In this document: positions 18,051-27,381 of the stretch, piece by piece
How the letters are laid out: every line of letters starts with the position of its first letter
How positions within the stretch are numbered: the first letter of the stretch is position 1
DNA from: Pelagibacteraceae bacterium GOM-A1
GTDB lineage: Bacteria; Pseudomonadota; Alphaproteobacteria; Pelagibacterales; Pelagibacteraceae
NCBI GenBank assembly: GCA_001704065.1
Contig: LHBX01000017.1
Span: 1 to 54,946 of the forward strand
DNA: 54,946 nt
Direction of reading: 5' to 3'
Notes under the pieces: generated by a model
Databases searched by the model: none
What the model was told of the DNA's origin: nothing
What the model saw: only the letters and a program-made list of their open reading frames with translations
Position numbers and translations under genes: made by a program

Positions 18051-18972
18051 TAAAGCTTTAACAACTTGGGATAAAATAAAAGATAGTGAAATTTATTTTA
18101 GTTTTATAAAATCTCCTACAGCAATAGTTTCATCAATTTTATTAGCAATAATATTTTTCTGTTCATTTTTTGTAGAATTTATTACACCTTATAATCCATT
18201 CGACCCATCTTCTTTATCATTAATGGATGCATTCACCCCACCATCTTGGACTAGCGAAGGAAAAGTAGAATTTTTACTTGGTACTGATGGACAAGGAAGA
18301 GATATGTTATCGACTATTCTTTATGGATCTAGAATATCTTTGATTGTTGGTTTCTCAGCAATTTTATTTAGTTTAATTTTAGGAGTTGGATTAGGTCTTA
18401 CTGCTGGTTTTTTTGGTGGTAAGTATGAAATGATTGTTATGAGATTAACTGATGTTCAGTTAACAGTTCCAAGTATTTTGATGGCACTTCTTGTTGATGG
18501 TATTGCGAGAGGTATAATTTCGCGTGAACTTCATGACGAGATGGCAATATATGTTTTAATTTTTGCAATTGGTATTTCAGAGTGGCCACAGTTTGCAAGA
18601 GTATCAAGAGCAGCAACTTTAGTTGAAAAAAATAAAGATTATGTCTCAGCATCAACAATTATTGGAGTTTCTAATTTTATAGTTATGTTTAAACATATTC
18701 TTCCAAATATTATGAGACCAGTACTTGTTATAGGAACTATAGGTCTTGCATTAGCAATAATTGCAGAAGCCACATTGAGTTTTCTAGGTGTTGGCGTTCC
18801 TCCAACTACTCCTTCTTTAGGAACATTAATAAGACTTGGAAATGACTTTTTATTTTCTGGTGAATGGTGGATAACTTTTTTTCCAGCAATATTCTTAGTT
18901 GTTTTGGCTTTTTCCATTAATCTATTAGGAGACTGGATGAGAGACACTCTTAATCCTAAATTGAAAAAATGA
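18043..18972 (+). CDS. dppC: Oligo/dipeptide ABC transporter permease DppC-like
   Basis: The 309-residue second permease starts at GTG inside the end of dppB, preceded by AAAGGAG. It has the N-terminal extension typical of DppC/OppC, PYNPFDPSSLSLMDA before the first periplasmic region, LLGTDGQGRDMLS, and an EAA loop near residue 195 (RVSRAATLVEKNKDYVSAS). With DppB it forms the translocation pore. The stop overlaps the ATPase start by four bases. Confidence 0.93.
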   Translation: MDNKALTTWDKIKDSEIYFSFIKSPTAIVSSILLAIIFFCSFFVEFITPYNPFDPSSLSLMDAFTPPSWTSEGKVEFLLGTDGQGRDMLSTILYGSRISLIVGFSAILFSLILGVGLGLTAGFFGGKYEMIVMRLTDVQLTVPSILMALLVDGIARGIISRELHDEMAIYVLIFAIGISEWPQFARVSRAATLVEKNKDYVSASTIIGVSNFIVMFKHILPNIMRPVLVIGTIGLALAIIAEATLSFLGVGVPPTTPSLGTLIRLGNDFLFSGEWWITFFPAIFLVVLAFSINLLGDWMRDTLNPKLKK

Positions 18973-20651
18973 GTTTTTTAAAAATACAAAATTTAAGTGT
19001 AGATTATAAATTGAGAAAAGAGACAGTTCATGCTGCAAAAGATATTAATATTGAGATAAAAAGAGGAGAAATTGTAGGATTAGTTGGGGAGTCTGGGTCT
19101 GGAAAAAGTACTGTAGCAAATGCAATAATTGATTTAATTGACGAACCAGGGAAAGTATCTGAAGGATCAATTTATTTAAGCGACATAAATATTCATGAAA
19201 ATAAAAAAAATATTCTAAGTTTAAGAGGAAAAAAAATTGGATTTATTTTTCAAGATCCTCAGACATCTTTAAATCCTATCTTAACAATTGGACAACAACT
19301 TATTGAAACAATCCAAACTCATTTAAACCTCAGTAACTCAAAAGCAAAAGAAAAAGCAATAAATCTTTTAAAAGAAGTAGGCATAAAAGATGCTGAAAAA
19401 AGATTTAATGATTATCCTCATCAATTTTCAGGAGGTATGAGACAAAGGGTTGTTATATCACTTTCTCTATGTTGTGAACCAGAGTTGTTAATTGCAGATG
19501 AGCCCACAACTGCACTTGATGTATCAATACAATCACAAATATTAGAACTTATCAAAAAACTGACTAAAGAGAGAAACTTAGCAGTTATATTAATTACACA
19601 TGATATGGGAGTTATAGCAGAGACTACCAATAGAGTTGCTGTCATGAAAAATGGTAATTTGGTAGAATTGGGAACAACAAAGCAAATATTAACAGAACCA
19701 AAAGAAACTTATACGAAAAGTTTAGTTAGTTCTGTTCCTCCAACAAATAAAAAAATATCCAGATTTAAAATTATAGAGAAAGAAAGCAATAACCAGGAAA
19801 ACATTAATTTAAAAATTTTAAACAGATGGAATAAAAGAGAGATTTTAAAAAAAGATTTAGTTCAAATAAAAAATCTCTGTAAAACTTTTAATGAAGGTTT
19901 TTTTACAGAAAAATCTCAAAATAATGTATTAGCAGTTGATACTGTTTCATTTAATATACAAGAAGGAAAATCTTTTGGACTTGTTGGTGAAAGTGGCAGT
20001 GGAAAAACTACAATTGCAAAAATGATTGTTAATTTATTTAAACCCACCTCAGGTGAAATTTATTTTGATGATGTATGTATTAATAATATAAAAAGTAACA
20101 AAGAATTACTTAAATTTAGAAAACAAATTCAAATGATATTCCAAGATCCGTACTCTTCGTTGAATGGTAGGCTTAAGGTTAAAGATATCATTGCTGAACC
20201 TATAAAGTTACATGATGCAAATATTAGCTCTAATGAATTAAATGAGTATATAAATGATCTCTTAGACTCTGTGGAGTTATCCAAGTCTTCAGCTGAAAGA
20301 TATCCTCATGAGTTTTCAGGAGGACAGAGACAAAGAATTTCTATTGCAAGAGCATTAGCAACAAAACCAAGATTATTAGTTTGTGATGAGCCAACATCTG
20401 CTTTGGATGTGAGTATTCAGGCTCAAATACTAAATTTACTTAAAGATTTACAAGAACAACTTAATTTAACTATCCTTTTTATAAGTCATGATCTACCAGT
20501 TGTTCGACAAATGTGTGATGATATTGGAGTTTTAAGGAATGGAAAACTATGCGAGGTGTCTGAGACGGAAGAGTTGTTTAAAAATCCAAATCATGAATAT
20601 ACTAAGGAATTATTAAGATTAATGCCTAAAATAGAAACAATTTACAATTAA
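18969..20651 (+). CDS. Fused two-domain oligopeptide ABC transporter ATPase (DppD-DppF)
   Basis: This 560-residue protein contains two complete ABC domains. The first has Walker A GESGSGKSTVANA near residue 39, signature FSGGMRQRVV near 157 and Walker B LLIADEPTTALD. The second has GESGSGKTTIAK near residue 340, FSGGQRQRIS near 448 and LLVCDEPTSALD. Each nucleotide-binding domain is equivalent to DppD or DppF, joined by a short peptide-transporter C-terminal segment (SLVSSVPP). Such fusions are common in alphaproteobacteria. Both domains look catalytically intact, with Q-loops and switch histidines (ITHDMG, ISHDLP). Confidence 0.95.
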   Translation: MSFLKIQNLSVDYKLRKETVHAAKDINIEIKRGEIVGLVGESGSGKSTVANAIIDLIDEPGKVSEGSIYLSDINIHENKKNILSLRGKKIGFIFQDPQTSLNPILTIGQQLIETIQTHLNLSNSKAKEKAINLLKEVGIKDAEKRFNDYPHQFSGGMRQRVVISLSLCCEPELLIADEPTTALDVSIQSQILELIKKLTKERNLAVILITHDMGVIAETTNRVAVMKNGNLVELGTTKQILTEPKETYTKSLVSSVPPTNKKISRFKIIEKESNNQENINLKILNRWNKREILKKDLVQIKNLCKTFNEGFFTEKSQNNVLAVDTVSFNIQEGKSFGLVGESGSGKTTIAKMIVNLFKPTSGEIYFDDVCINNIKSNKELLKFRKQIQMIFQDPYSSLNGRLKVKDIIAEPIKLHDANISSNELNEYINDLLDSVELSKSSAERYPHEFSGGQRQRISIARALATKPRLLVCDEPTSALDVSIQAQILNLLKDLQEQLNLTILFISHDLPVVRQMCDDIGVLRNGKLCEVSETEELFKNPNHEYTKELLRLMPKIETIYN

Positions 20652-20660
20652 GGAGGTGAA

Positions 20661-21053
20661 ATGGCAGTTTTTAATATGATTGAAGAAGCTGATGCTACAG
20701 GAAAAGTGAAAGAGGTATTTGAAGATATAAAAAAGAAGAGAAATACAGACTACATAAACAATTTTTGGAAAATGTTAGCCAACAACCCAGAAACTTTAGA
20801 GAGAACTTGGACCTCTATACAGCAAGTGATGAAAAAAGGTGCTTTGGATGAAATGACAAAAGAGCTTATTTATGTTGCAGTTTCAATGACAAATAGTTGT
20901 GAGTATTGTATTAAATCTCACAGTATCGCTGCTAAATCTAAAGGTGCTACTACAGAGATGTTAAGCGAACTTATTGCAGTTGTTGCAATGGCAAATGAAA
21001 CAAACAGACTTGTTGAATCATATCAGGTAAAAGTTGACAAAGTTTATGAATGA
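20661..21053 (+). CDS. Carboxymuconolactone decarboxylase / AhpD-like protein
   Basis: This 130-residue helical protein has the AhpD-type redox motif NSCEYCIKSHSIAAKSKGA (CxxC followed by a histidine, near residue 75). Proteins of this kind act as alkylhydroperoxidase-like thiol oxidoreductases. Its start is preceded by AAGGAGGTGAA, one of the strongest ribosome-binding sites in the window. It follows the ABC ATPase by nine bases and overlaps the DUF924 gene, so all seem co-transcribed. A direct role for it in use of the transported ligand is not evident. Confidence 0.88.
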   Translation: MAVFNMIEEADATGKVKEVFEDIKKKRNTDYINNFWKMLANNPETLERTWTSIQQVMKKGALDEMTKELIYVAVSMTNSCEYCIKSHSIAAKSKGATTEMLSELIAVVAMANETNRLVESYQVKVDKVYE

Positions 21054-21606
21054 TAGAGCCAAAGCAATATTAGATTTTTGGTTTGATGATATGGTCGTTG
21101 AAAAGCGATTTAAAAGAGATGATAATTTTGATCAATTGATTAGAGACAAATTCAAAGATGATCATGAAAAAGCTACTTTAAATGAATATGATGATTGGCA
21201 AGATGAACCATTAAGCACTCTAGCTTTAGTTATTTTATTGGATCAATTTTCAAGAAATTTATATAGAGATGATAAAAAAGCTTTTGAGTTTGATCATAAA
21301 GCAAGACTGATTGTAAATGATGCAGTCTATAACGGGTATCTTGATCAAATGGATGAATATCAACGTTTTTTCATGCTATTGCCATACATTCACAGTGAAG
21401 AAGTTATAGATCATGATAGAGCATATAAATTGTTGGATAACTATTTATCTAATCATCCAAACTATAATGAGATAAAAAAATTTTGGAAAGATCATACCGC
21501 TGCAATTAAACGATTTCATAGATATCCTCATCGAAATAAAGTTATGGGGAGAAAATCTACACCAGATGAGTTAAAATTTTTGGAGAGTCCAAATTCCTCT
21601 TGGTAA
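21046..21606 (+). CDS. DUF924-family protein
   Basis: I choose the ATG giving MNDRAKAILDFWFDDM (186 residues) over a TTG four codons earlier; it overlaps the AhpD-like stop by eight bases. DUF924 proteins share the N-terminal LDFWF motif, LDQFSRNLYRDD near residue 65, FFMLLPYIHSE near residue 105 and HRYPHRNKVMGR near the end. All are present. The fold is helical and TPR-like; the biochemical role of the family is not established. It ends one base before a convergent dehydrogenase gene. Confidence 0.88.
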   Translation: MNDRAKAILDFWFDDMVVEKRFKRDDNFDQLIRDKFKDDHEKATLNEYDDWQDEPLSTLALVILLDQFSRNLYRDDKKAFEFDHKARLIVNDAVYNGYLDQMDEYQRFFMLLPYIHSEEVIDHDRAYKLLDNYLSNHPNYNEIKKFWKDHTAAIKRFHRYPHRNKVMGRKSTPDELKFLESPNSSW

Positions 21607-22521
21607 TTATTCTATTGGATAATCCCAAGCATCTCCGCCAATTACCTTTGATATAGCAGAAAAATCTTTCGAACTGTTTCCATCCTCACAAAACTTTGAA
21701 TATATTTCTAATGCCATCTCTCCTAATGGAGTAGATGCATTTGCATTTTTAGCACATTCATTTGCAAGTTTTAAATCTTTGTTCATCATACCTGCAGAAA
21801 AGCCTGGCTTATATTTATTGTTAGATGGAGTTCCTTCAATTAATCCAGGTAAAGGTGGATAAACTGAAATAGGCCAACTATTTCCGGAAGCATTTTTCAT
21901 AATTTCATGAACTTTCTTTATATCTATATTCAATCTTCTTGCTAACATTAATGACTCTGAAGCAGCAATCATTGTTATTCCAAGAGACATGTTGTTACAA
22001 ATCTTTGCACCGTTTCCGCTTCCTATCTCTCCAGCATGATAAATATTTTTACCCATTAATTTTAAAATAGGTAAAGCTTGATTAAATGCATCATTTGATC
22101 CACCAACCATAATATTTAAAGTTGCTTTTTGTGCACCCATCACTCCACCACTTACTGGTGCATCAATCATCTTAATACCTTTTTCATTTGCTTTCTTTCC
22201 TATTTCTTTAGAGGTATCTATATCGATTGTTGAACAATCTATTAGTAGACAATTTTTAGAAACTTTATCTAGAACACCATTTTGTTTTAAATAAACTTCT
22301 TTTGAATGTTTTCCCTCAGGCAGCATAGTGATTACAACAGACGTTTCACTATTGATTAGTTTTCCAAAATCCTTCTCAACATCAAGATTATTTTCAACTG
22401 CTTTATCAATCATTTCTTTAGAAACATCAAAAACCTTAACCTTTTTCCCTGCGTTCTTTAAATTACAGGCCATTGGGTTTCCCATATTACCAACTCCTAT
22501 AAAAGCTATATTTTCACTCAT
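21607..22521 (-). CDS. mmsB: 3-hydroxyisobutyrate dehydrogenase (MmsB-like)
   Basis: This 304-residue NAD-dependent enzyme has FIGVGNMGNPMACNLKNAG at the N terminus, DAPVSGGVMGAQKATLNIM near residue 120, and the catalytic-lysine block GEIGSGNGAKICNNM near residue 165. The KPGFSAGMMNKDLKLA segment is characteristic of 3-hydroxyisobutyrate dehydrogenase of valine breakdown. It would oxidise 3-hydroxyisobutyrate to methylmalonate semialdehyde. It is the last gene of a minus-strand run that starts with the TRAP transporter, so the TRAP system might import a related hydroxyacid; that link is speculative. Confidence 0.85.
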   Translation of the reverse strand: MSENIAFIGVGNMGNPMACNLKNAGKKVKVFDVSKEMIDKAVENNLDVEKDFGKLINSETSVVITMLPEGKHSKEVYLKQNGVLDKVSKNCLLIDCSTIDIDTSKEIGKKANEKGIKMIDAPVSGGVMGAQKATLNIMVGGSNDAFNQALPILKLMGKNIYHAGEIGSGNGAKICNNMSLGITMIAASESLMLARRLNIDIKKVHEIMKNASGNSWPISVYPPLPGLIEGTPSNNKYKPGFSAGMMNKDLKLANECAKNANASTPLGEMALEIYSKFCEDGNSSKDFSAISKVIGGDAWDYPIE

Positions 22522-22533
22522 ATGACATCCTCT

Positions 22534-22755
22534 CTATTTAGTAATTTTTTCCACTAATTTATTAACCAACGGTGCAACAAAAGTTGTTGCAACTAATGCA
22601 ACTGGCAAACTAATAGACCAAGCTTTGAAAAATCTCTTGTAATAAAATTCATCATAACCTGTATTTATAAATGTAATAATTAGGGTCATTAACAAACTCA
22701 TTCCTAAACCCATAAAAAAAACGAAAAGAATTTTAGAAAATTTTTTTGGAAACAT
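22534..22755 (-). CDS. Small DUF2798-type membrane protein
   Basis: This 73-residue protein has two hydrophobic segments (about residues 9-30 and 47-66). It contains the MGLGMSLLMTLIITFINTG and WSISLPVALVATTFVAPLVN patterns of DUF2798 proteins. Function is unknown. It sits between the MmsB-like and PEP-mutase-family genes; its first base is shared with the stop of the preceding gene. Confidence 0.7.
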   Translation of the reverse strand: MFPKKFSKILFVFFMGLGMSLLMTLIITFINTGYDEFYYKRFFKAWSISLPVALVATTFVAPLVNKLVEKITK

Positions 22756-23630
22756 TATTTATATTTGTCTTCAATATCGTAATATTCGTTGAAGCCAACT
22801 ATATCTCTTAAGTCTGAAAATTTAGAAACATTTTTATTATAAACTTTATTTTTCATTTTATTCAAACATTCTTGCATCGTTTTTACTGATGCACTCATTA
22901 GGGTTAGAGGCATTACAGCAATTTTATAACCAATTTCCTCTATTTCATTAATTTCTAATAATGGGGTTTCACCATCTTCGATCAAATTTAACATATGATG
23001 ACCTGGAACTTCTTTGATAATTTTTTTCATATCTTCTTTATTTTTAACAGCTTCAATAAATAAAATATCAACACCAAGTTTTGAAAATGATTGCATTCTT
23101 TTAATTGCATCATCTAATCCTCTAGTTGCTATGGCATCAGTTCTTGCCATTATTAAGATATCTTTATTTCCATATTCTCTTGCGTCCACTGCAGCTTTAA
23201 TTCTTGAGTTAGCTTCATCAAGATCGACAACATCTTTTCCCTTTGTGTGACCACATTTTTTTGGCCACTTTTGGTCTTCAATCATCACACCAGCTGCTCC
23301 TGCATCCGCATACCCTCTTACAGTTCTAAATACGTTCACTGAATTTCCATATCCAGTATCCCCATCAAATATTATTGGAATTGATGTAGCATTGCATATA
23401 TTTCTTACTTGTTCTGCCATTTCAGAAAAAGAAATTAAACCTGTGTCCGGCATACCAAGTTTTGTTGATGAAACACTGAAGCCAGACATAAACCCAACTT
23501 TCAAACCTTCTCTTTCAATTAATTTTGCTGATAATGCATCAAAGCATCCAGGCATTACAATTATTTCTGGTCCATTTAATAACTGTCTTAATTGTTCTGC
23601 TTTATCTTTTGATTTTATTTTTGAAAACAT
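22755..23630 (-). CDS. Isocitrate lyase / PEP mutase family enzyme
   Basis: This 291-residue TIM-barrel enzyme has PGCFDALSAKLIEREG near residue 27, the metal-binding FDGDTGYGN near residue 83, and KKCGHTKGK near residue 124, a variant of the KRCGH active-site loop of isocitrate and methylisocitrate lyases. Members include methylisocitrate lyase, oxaloacetate decarboxylase and dimethylmalate lyase. The presence of the cysteine loop favours a lyase over a phosphonomutase. Substrate is not resolved. It lies two bases from the TRAP large permease and shares the operon with the MmsB-like enzyme. Confidence 0.85.
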   Translation of the reverse strand: MFSKIKSKDKAEQLRQLLNGPEIIVMPGCFDALSAKLIEREGLKVGFMSGFSVSSTKLGMPDTGLISFSEMAEQVRNICNATSIPIIFDGDTGYGNSVNVFRTVRGYADAGAAGVMIEDQKWPKKCGHTKGKDVVDLDEANSRIKAAVDAREYGNKDILIMARTDAIATRGLDDAIKRMQSFSKLGVDILFIEAVKNKEDMKKIIKEVPGHHMLNLIEDGETPLLEINEIEEIGYKIAVMPLTLMSASVKTMQECLNKMKNKVYNKNVSKFSDLRDIVGFNEYYDIEDKYK

Positions 23631-23632
23631 AT

Positions 23633-24904
23633 TTATAATTTAAAAGGTATATATAATGCTAGGTCAGGGAATAAGTAAATAACAAATACTGTAAATAACA
23701 TTATAATGACAAAAGGTATCACACCTTTAGCTATTTCTGACATTTTTGCTTTACCAATTGCTTGGAGAACATAAATATTTAGTCCAACAGGAGGTGTAAT
23801 TAATGCGCACTCAATCATTAGTGTAAAAATTATTCCAAACCAAATTAAATCAATATTCATTGCAGCGATTGAAATCGAAAATATAGGCATCATGATTAAA
23901 ATTAATGAAAGAGTTTCCATTATAAATCCTAAGATTAACAAAGTAATACAAACAACTAGTATAAATAAACCGGTCTCATTAATATTAGTAACTATGAAAG
24001 ATGATAAATCTTGAGGAATTCTATAAAGAGAAATTGCTTTACCAAAAACTTTAGCTCCTGCAATAATTATAAATATTGTTACTGTAGTTTTCATTGTCTC
24101 CAAACCAGCTTCGATAAAACCTTTAAAATCTAATCTTTTTTTAGCCACAACGTAGATAAATGATATTAAAAAACCAATTCCACCTGCTTCTGTTGGTGTA
24201 TAAATTCCTGCATATATTCCACCCAGCATGATGAAGGCCATTAATAATATCGGCAAACCTCTTTTTGTGTATTTAATTTTTTCTTCTAAAGTGCTGGATA
24301 CATTTTGAACTTCTTTATTAAAAAATTTTACGTAAAAAACTGAAAAGATAATAAAAAATAATGCTAAAACTATTCCAGGCCCAATTCCTGCAAGAAACAT
24401 ACTTAGTACAGACTCTTCAACAACAAATGCATAAACAATCATTGGAATTGATGGAGGAATTAAAATCCCTAATGTTCCACCTGCAGCCAAAATACCTAAA
24501 GTAAAGTTTCTGTGATAACCTCTATTGATCATTGCAGGAAATGCTACAGTTGAGATTGTTGCTGCAGTAGCCACTGATGATCCAGATATAGCAGCAAAAA
24601 TACTGCAAGAAACTATAGTTGCTATTGCTAAACCGCCTGGAAAATTTCCAACCCAGCTTTGAGCAAAATTAAAAAGATCTTCTCCAACACCTGCTTTTAA
24701 TAATATATTAGACATCATCAAAAACATCGGAACAGCTAATAAAATAAAGTTATCTGCCACACTGTAAAAAGTTTGTGGGATCATTAAAGGAGAAATATCT
24801 CCAAATAACATTAAACCCAATCCTATAGAACCTAAACCAAATGCTATTGGCACTCCTAAAAAAAGCACAAAAAATAACAAAAATAATATTATTGCTACTG
24901 TCAT
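23633..24904 (-). CDS. dctM: TRAP transporter large permease (DctM)
   Basis: The 423-residue integral membrane protein has about 12 hydrophobic segments. Family marks include VPMFLMMSNILLKAGVGEDLF near residue 57, CSIFAAISGSSVATAATI near residue 100, GGTLGILIPPSIPMIVYA near residue 141 and ITPPVGLNIYVLQAI near residue 367. It forms the sodium-coupled path of the TRAP system. Its start overlaps the small-permease stop by four bases. Confidence 0.96.
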   Translation of the reverse strand: MTVAIILFLLFFVLFLGVPIAFGLGSIGLGLMLFGDISPLMIPQTFYSVADNFILLAVPMFLMMSNILLKAGVGEDLFNFAQSWVGNFPGGLAIATIVSCSIFAAISGSSVATAATISTVAFPAMINRGYHRNFTLGILAAGGTLGILIPPSIPMIVYAFVVEESVLSMFLAGIGPGIVLALFFIIFSVFYVKFFNKEVQNVSSTLEEKIKYTKRGLPILLMAFIMLGGIYAGIYTPTEAGGIGFLISFIYVVAKKRLDFKGFIEAGLETMKTTVTIFIIIAGAKVFGKAISLYRIPQDLSSFIVTNINETGLFILVVCITLLILGFIMETLSLILIMMPIFSISIAAMNIDLIWFGIIFTLMIECALITPPVGLNIYVLQAIGKAKMSEIAKGVIPFVIIMLFTVFVIYLFPDLALYIPFKL

Positions 24905-25377
24905 TTAATTATATCTTTGATGTATTTAGGTACTTCGAAAAGCACTCTTAATACCAAAAATGCAAAACATAATGGTATCGCAAATTCTGTAAGAAAGGAT
25001 GGAACATCTAAAATTGTAGAGCTTGTTCTTCCAACTTTAAGAGAGTCGTAAGCAATTAACCATCCATAATAAAGTACAAATCCACTAAAAATTAAAATGA
25101 ATATTGCACTTATTAAATCTAATATCTTTTTTCCTTTATCTCCTACTTTGTCATATATAACTGTTATTCTGATAAAATCATTTTTATGAAAAGTATAAGT
25201 TAAAGCTAAATAAGTAGCCCAAATTTGTAAAAATCGAGAAATTTCATTTACCCAAATAGTAGGTGAATTAAATATGTATCTCATGATAACTTCGTAAGAA
25301 ACTATAAAGCCTATCATAATAAATAACGCTGAAGCTAAATAGCCAGAATATTTTACAATTTTGTCGTAGGTATTCAT
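24901..25377 (-). CDS. dctQ: TRAP transporter small permease (DctQ)
   Basis: I use the ATG giving MNTYDKIVKYSGYLAS (158 residues). A GTG five codons earlier falls inside the hairpin that follows dctP and is unlikely. Four hydrophobic segments are visible, with the DctQ-type block RYIFNSPTIWVNEISRFLQIW near residue 35. It partners DctM in the membrane. It is the second gene of the dctPQM operon. Confidence 0.92.
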   Translation of the reverse strand: MNTYDKIVKYSGYLASALFIMIGFIVSYEVIMRYIFNSPTIWVNEISRFLQIWATYLALTYTFHKNDFIRITVIYDKVGDKGKKILDLISAIFILIFSGFVLYYGWLIAYDSLKVGRTSSTILDVPSFLTEFAIPLCFAFLVLRVLFEVPKYIKDIIK

Positions 25378-25380
25378 TTG

Positions 25381-25405
25381 AAAACCCCGCACTTATGTGC
25401 GGGGT
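25381..25405 (-). terminator. GC-rich stem-loop between dctP and dctQ
   Basis: On the minus strand a perfect stem, ACCCCGCAC pairing with GTGCGGGGT around an ATAA loop, is followed by a short run of T residues (complement of 25381-25384). It lies 11 bases after the dctP stop and just before the dctQ ATG. The stem is the most GC-rich element in this AT-rich region. It resembles a partial intrinsic terminator that would favour dctP over dctQM expression. Confidence 0.75.
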
Positions 25406-25416
25406 ATTTATATGAT

Positions 25417-26406
25417 TTAAAGTTTATTTGCAGCTTTTACAAGTTTATCACCAACTCCACCAGCTCCACCTGTTCTAGAAATGTAATCATCAATAACAGA
25501 TGATGATGCTTTTTTAAGAGCAGAAACTTCTGAACTACTTAGGTTTACAATGTTCATTCCATTTGCTTTTGCTTCTTTGTAAGCACCAGCTTCAATGTTA
25601 GCCATGTCATCTCTTACAGCTTTTTCAGCTACTTTTGATGCTTCAGCTATAGCGTCTCGTTGTTTTTGAGTTAATGAGCTTAGCCATTTGTCATTAGCAA
25701 CAACAACGAATTCGATATCGCCATGATTTGTAACTGTTAAAGTATCCATTACTTGATATAATTTTCTAGATTTTACACCAGATACACCAGTCATACCTGC
25801 ATCAACTGTATTTCTTTGATAAGCTAAGTATTGCTCAGATCCAGATATTAATGCTGGTTTACCACCCAAAGAACTCACAAAAGCTCCAAGTGTTTTTCCA
25901 AATACTCTAATTTTTTTATCTTTAAAGTCAGCCGGAGTTTTCATTGGACCGCCATTAGATAACATAATAGCTGATCCATAAGCTTGATAATAAAGTGGAA
26001 CTGCTCCTGTCTTAGCTATTGCAGGATCAAGAATAGCTCTTATCTCAGATCCAGCTTGAGTTGCTTTTCTTACTTTTTGTTCTGAATCAAATAAGAACGG
26101 AAGATAGAAAACATCAACTTCAGGATTAGTTCCTGCAAATCTTGTTATAGATGCAACACCAGCTTCAATTGCTCCTGAACCAACAGCTTGTGGAACTTCT
26201 TTATCTTTGTAAAGTTGCGCAGAGTCGTAAATCTCAACTTTAATGTCTGATCTTGATTCTAATTCTTTTTTAAATACCAAAAGGTTCTGACCTAAGTGAG
26301 CCTTTAATGGTAATTGAAGTGTAATTCTCATTTTTGTTTCTGCCAAACTTGCACTGGCAAAAGAAACGAAAATTAGAGAAAATATTATTCTTTTAAAGAT
26401 TTTCAT
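25417..26406 (-). CDS. dctP: TRAP transporter substrate-binding protein (DctP family)
   Basis: This 329-residue periplasmic receptor has a signal peptide ending near residue 22 (SASLAET) and a DctP-type fold: LPLPK-like start (MRITLQLPLKAHLGQNLLVF), KKIRVFGKTLGAFVSSLGGKP near residue 145, and GMTGVSGVKSRKLYQ near residue 208. GAGGGAAATAAC precedes the ATG. The substrate is likely a carboxylate; the family arginine corresponds to the KIRV segment. It is divergent from an EamA transporter gene across a 75-base gap containing an AAGTCGACTT palindrome. Confidence 0.94.
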   Translation of the reverse strand: MKIFKRIIFSLIFVSFASASLAETKMRITLQLPLKAHLGQNLLVFKKELESRSDIKVEIYDSAQLYKDKEVPQAVGSGAIEAGVASITRFAGTNPEVDVFYLPFLFDSEQKVRKATQAGSEIRAILDPAIAKTGAVPLYYQAYGSAIMLSNGGPMKTPADFKDKKIRVFGKTLGAFVSSLGGKPALISGSEQYLAYQRNTVDAGMTGVSGVKSRKLYQVMDTLTVTNHGDIEFVVVANDKWLSSLTQKQRDAIAEASKVAEKAVRDDMANIEAGAYKEAKANGMNIVNLSSSEVSALKKASSSVIDDYISRTGGAGGVGDKLVKAANKL

Positions 26407-26441
26407 GTTATTTCCCTCTTTTTTGTTTAATCTGACTATTT

Positions 26442-26451
26442 AAGTCGACTT
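26442..26451. promoter_or_regulatory. AAGTCGACTT palindrome in the dctP/EamA divergent region
   Basis: A perfect 10-base palindrome lies 36 bases before the dctP start, in the only non-coding gap between two divergent genes. The position suits an operator. It is short, and no second copy was found in the window. Confidence 0.3.
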
Positions 26452-26481
26452 TAAAATTAAATACAATATTAATAATCATCA

Positions 26482-27381
26482 ATGAATTGGATAATTGTAG
26501 CTATTTCTGGGGCTTTTTTTCAAAATCTTAGATCAACTTTACAGAAAAAACTTAATCAAAAGGTATCAACTATTGCATCTACTTATGTAAGATTTGCTTT
26601 TGCATTACCATTTGGGACAATTTTATTTTTTTTGTATTTTCAAGACTTAAATGTAATCCCTGAAATTCTAAGTCAAAAAAAATTTATATTTAACGTATTA
26701 TTAGGTTCAATTTTCCAAATAATTTTTACATTTGTTTTACTTTACTTATTTAGATTTGCTAATTTTGTAGTTGGAACTTCATTAAGTAAGACTGAAGTTA
26801 TTCAGGTTGCGATTTTTGAATATTTGATAATAGGGGACAAATTAAATAAATTTGGAATAACAGGTATTATCGTATCTACAATTGGAGTAATTATACTTTC
26901 GATTAAAGACTTAAGTTTATTTCTAAAAAACTTATTTTCAAAAACAACTTTAATTGGTTTATCCGCAGGGCTATTCTTGGGTTTAAGCGTTGTATATTTT
27001 AGAGCAGCAGCATTAACATTGGAAAATTTTAGTAATAACTTTGAAAAAGCTATAGCAACCCTATTTTTTGGTCTAGTTATACAAACAACATTAGTTACTA
27101 TTTATTTAATTATATTTGAAAAGTCACAGTTTAAAAAATTATATGAAAACAAGTACGAATGTTTGACAGCAGGATTAGCTGGATTTCTCGCAACATTATC
27201 TTGGTTTTATGCTTTTACGTTAATACAGTCTTCATTTGTTAGAGCTATCGGCCAAATAGAATTATTATTTAGCTATGTGTCTTCAAAGTATATGTTTAAA
27301 GAAAAAGTCAAAATTACAGAAATTTTAGGGATAATTATATTTGTAGTAGGTGTACTAATTTTACTACTTAATAAAAGCTAA
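26482..27381 (+). CDS. EamA/DMT-superfamily transporter
   Basis: This 299-residue protein has ten hydrophobic segments arranged as two repeats of five, the EamA architecture. The N terminus (MNWIIVAISGAFFQNLRSTLQKKLNQK) retains the family Asn-Leu-Arg pattern, and the C-terminal half repeats it near residue 160 (LSAGLFLGLSVVYFRAAAL). DMT transporters of this type export or import metabolites such as amino acids; the substrate is unknown. It converges with the SMR pair and overlaps the last SMR gene by four bases. Confidence 0.83.
   Translation: MNWIIVAISGAFFQNLRSTLQKKLNQKVSTIASTYVRFAFALPFGTILFFLYFQDLNVIPEILSQKKFIFNVLLGSIFQIIFTFVLLYLFRFANFVVGTSLSKTEVIQVAIFEYLIIGDKLNKFGITGIIVSTIGVIILSIKDLSLFLKNLFSKTTLIGLSAGLFLGLSVVYFRAAALTLENFSNNFEKAIATLFFGLVIQTTLVTIYLIIFEKSQFKKLYENKYECLTAGLAGFLATLSWFYAFTLIQSSFVRAIGQIELLFSYVSSKYMFKEKVKITEILGIIIFVVGVLILLLNKS

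Noticed and set aside
18437-18658. Minus-strand open frame inside dppC
   Set aside because: Shadow frame; the plus strand encodes the conserved permease.
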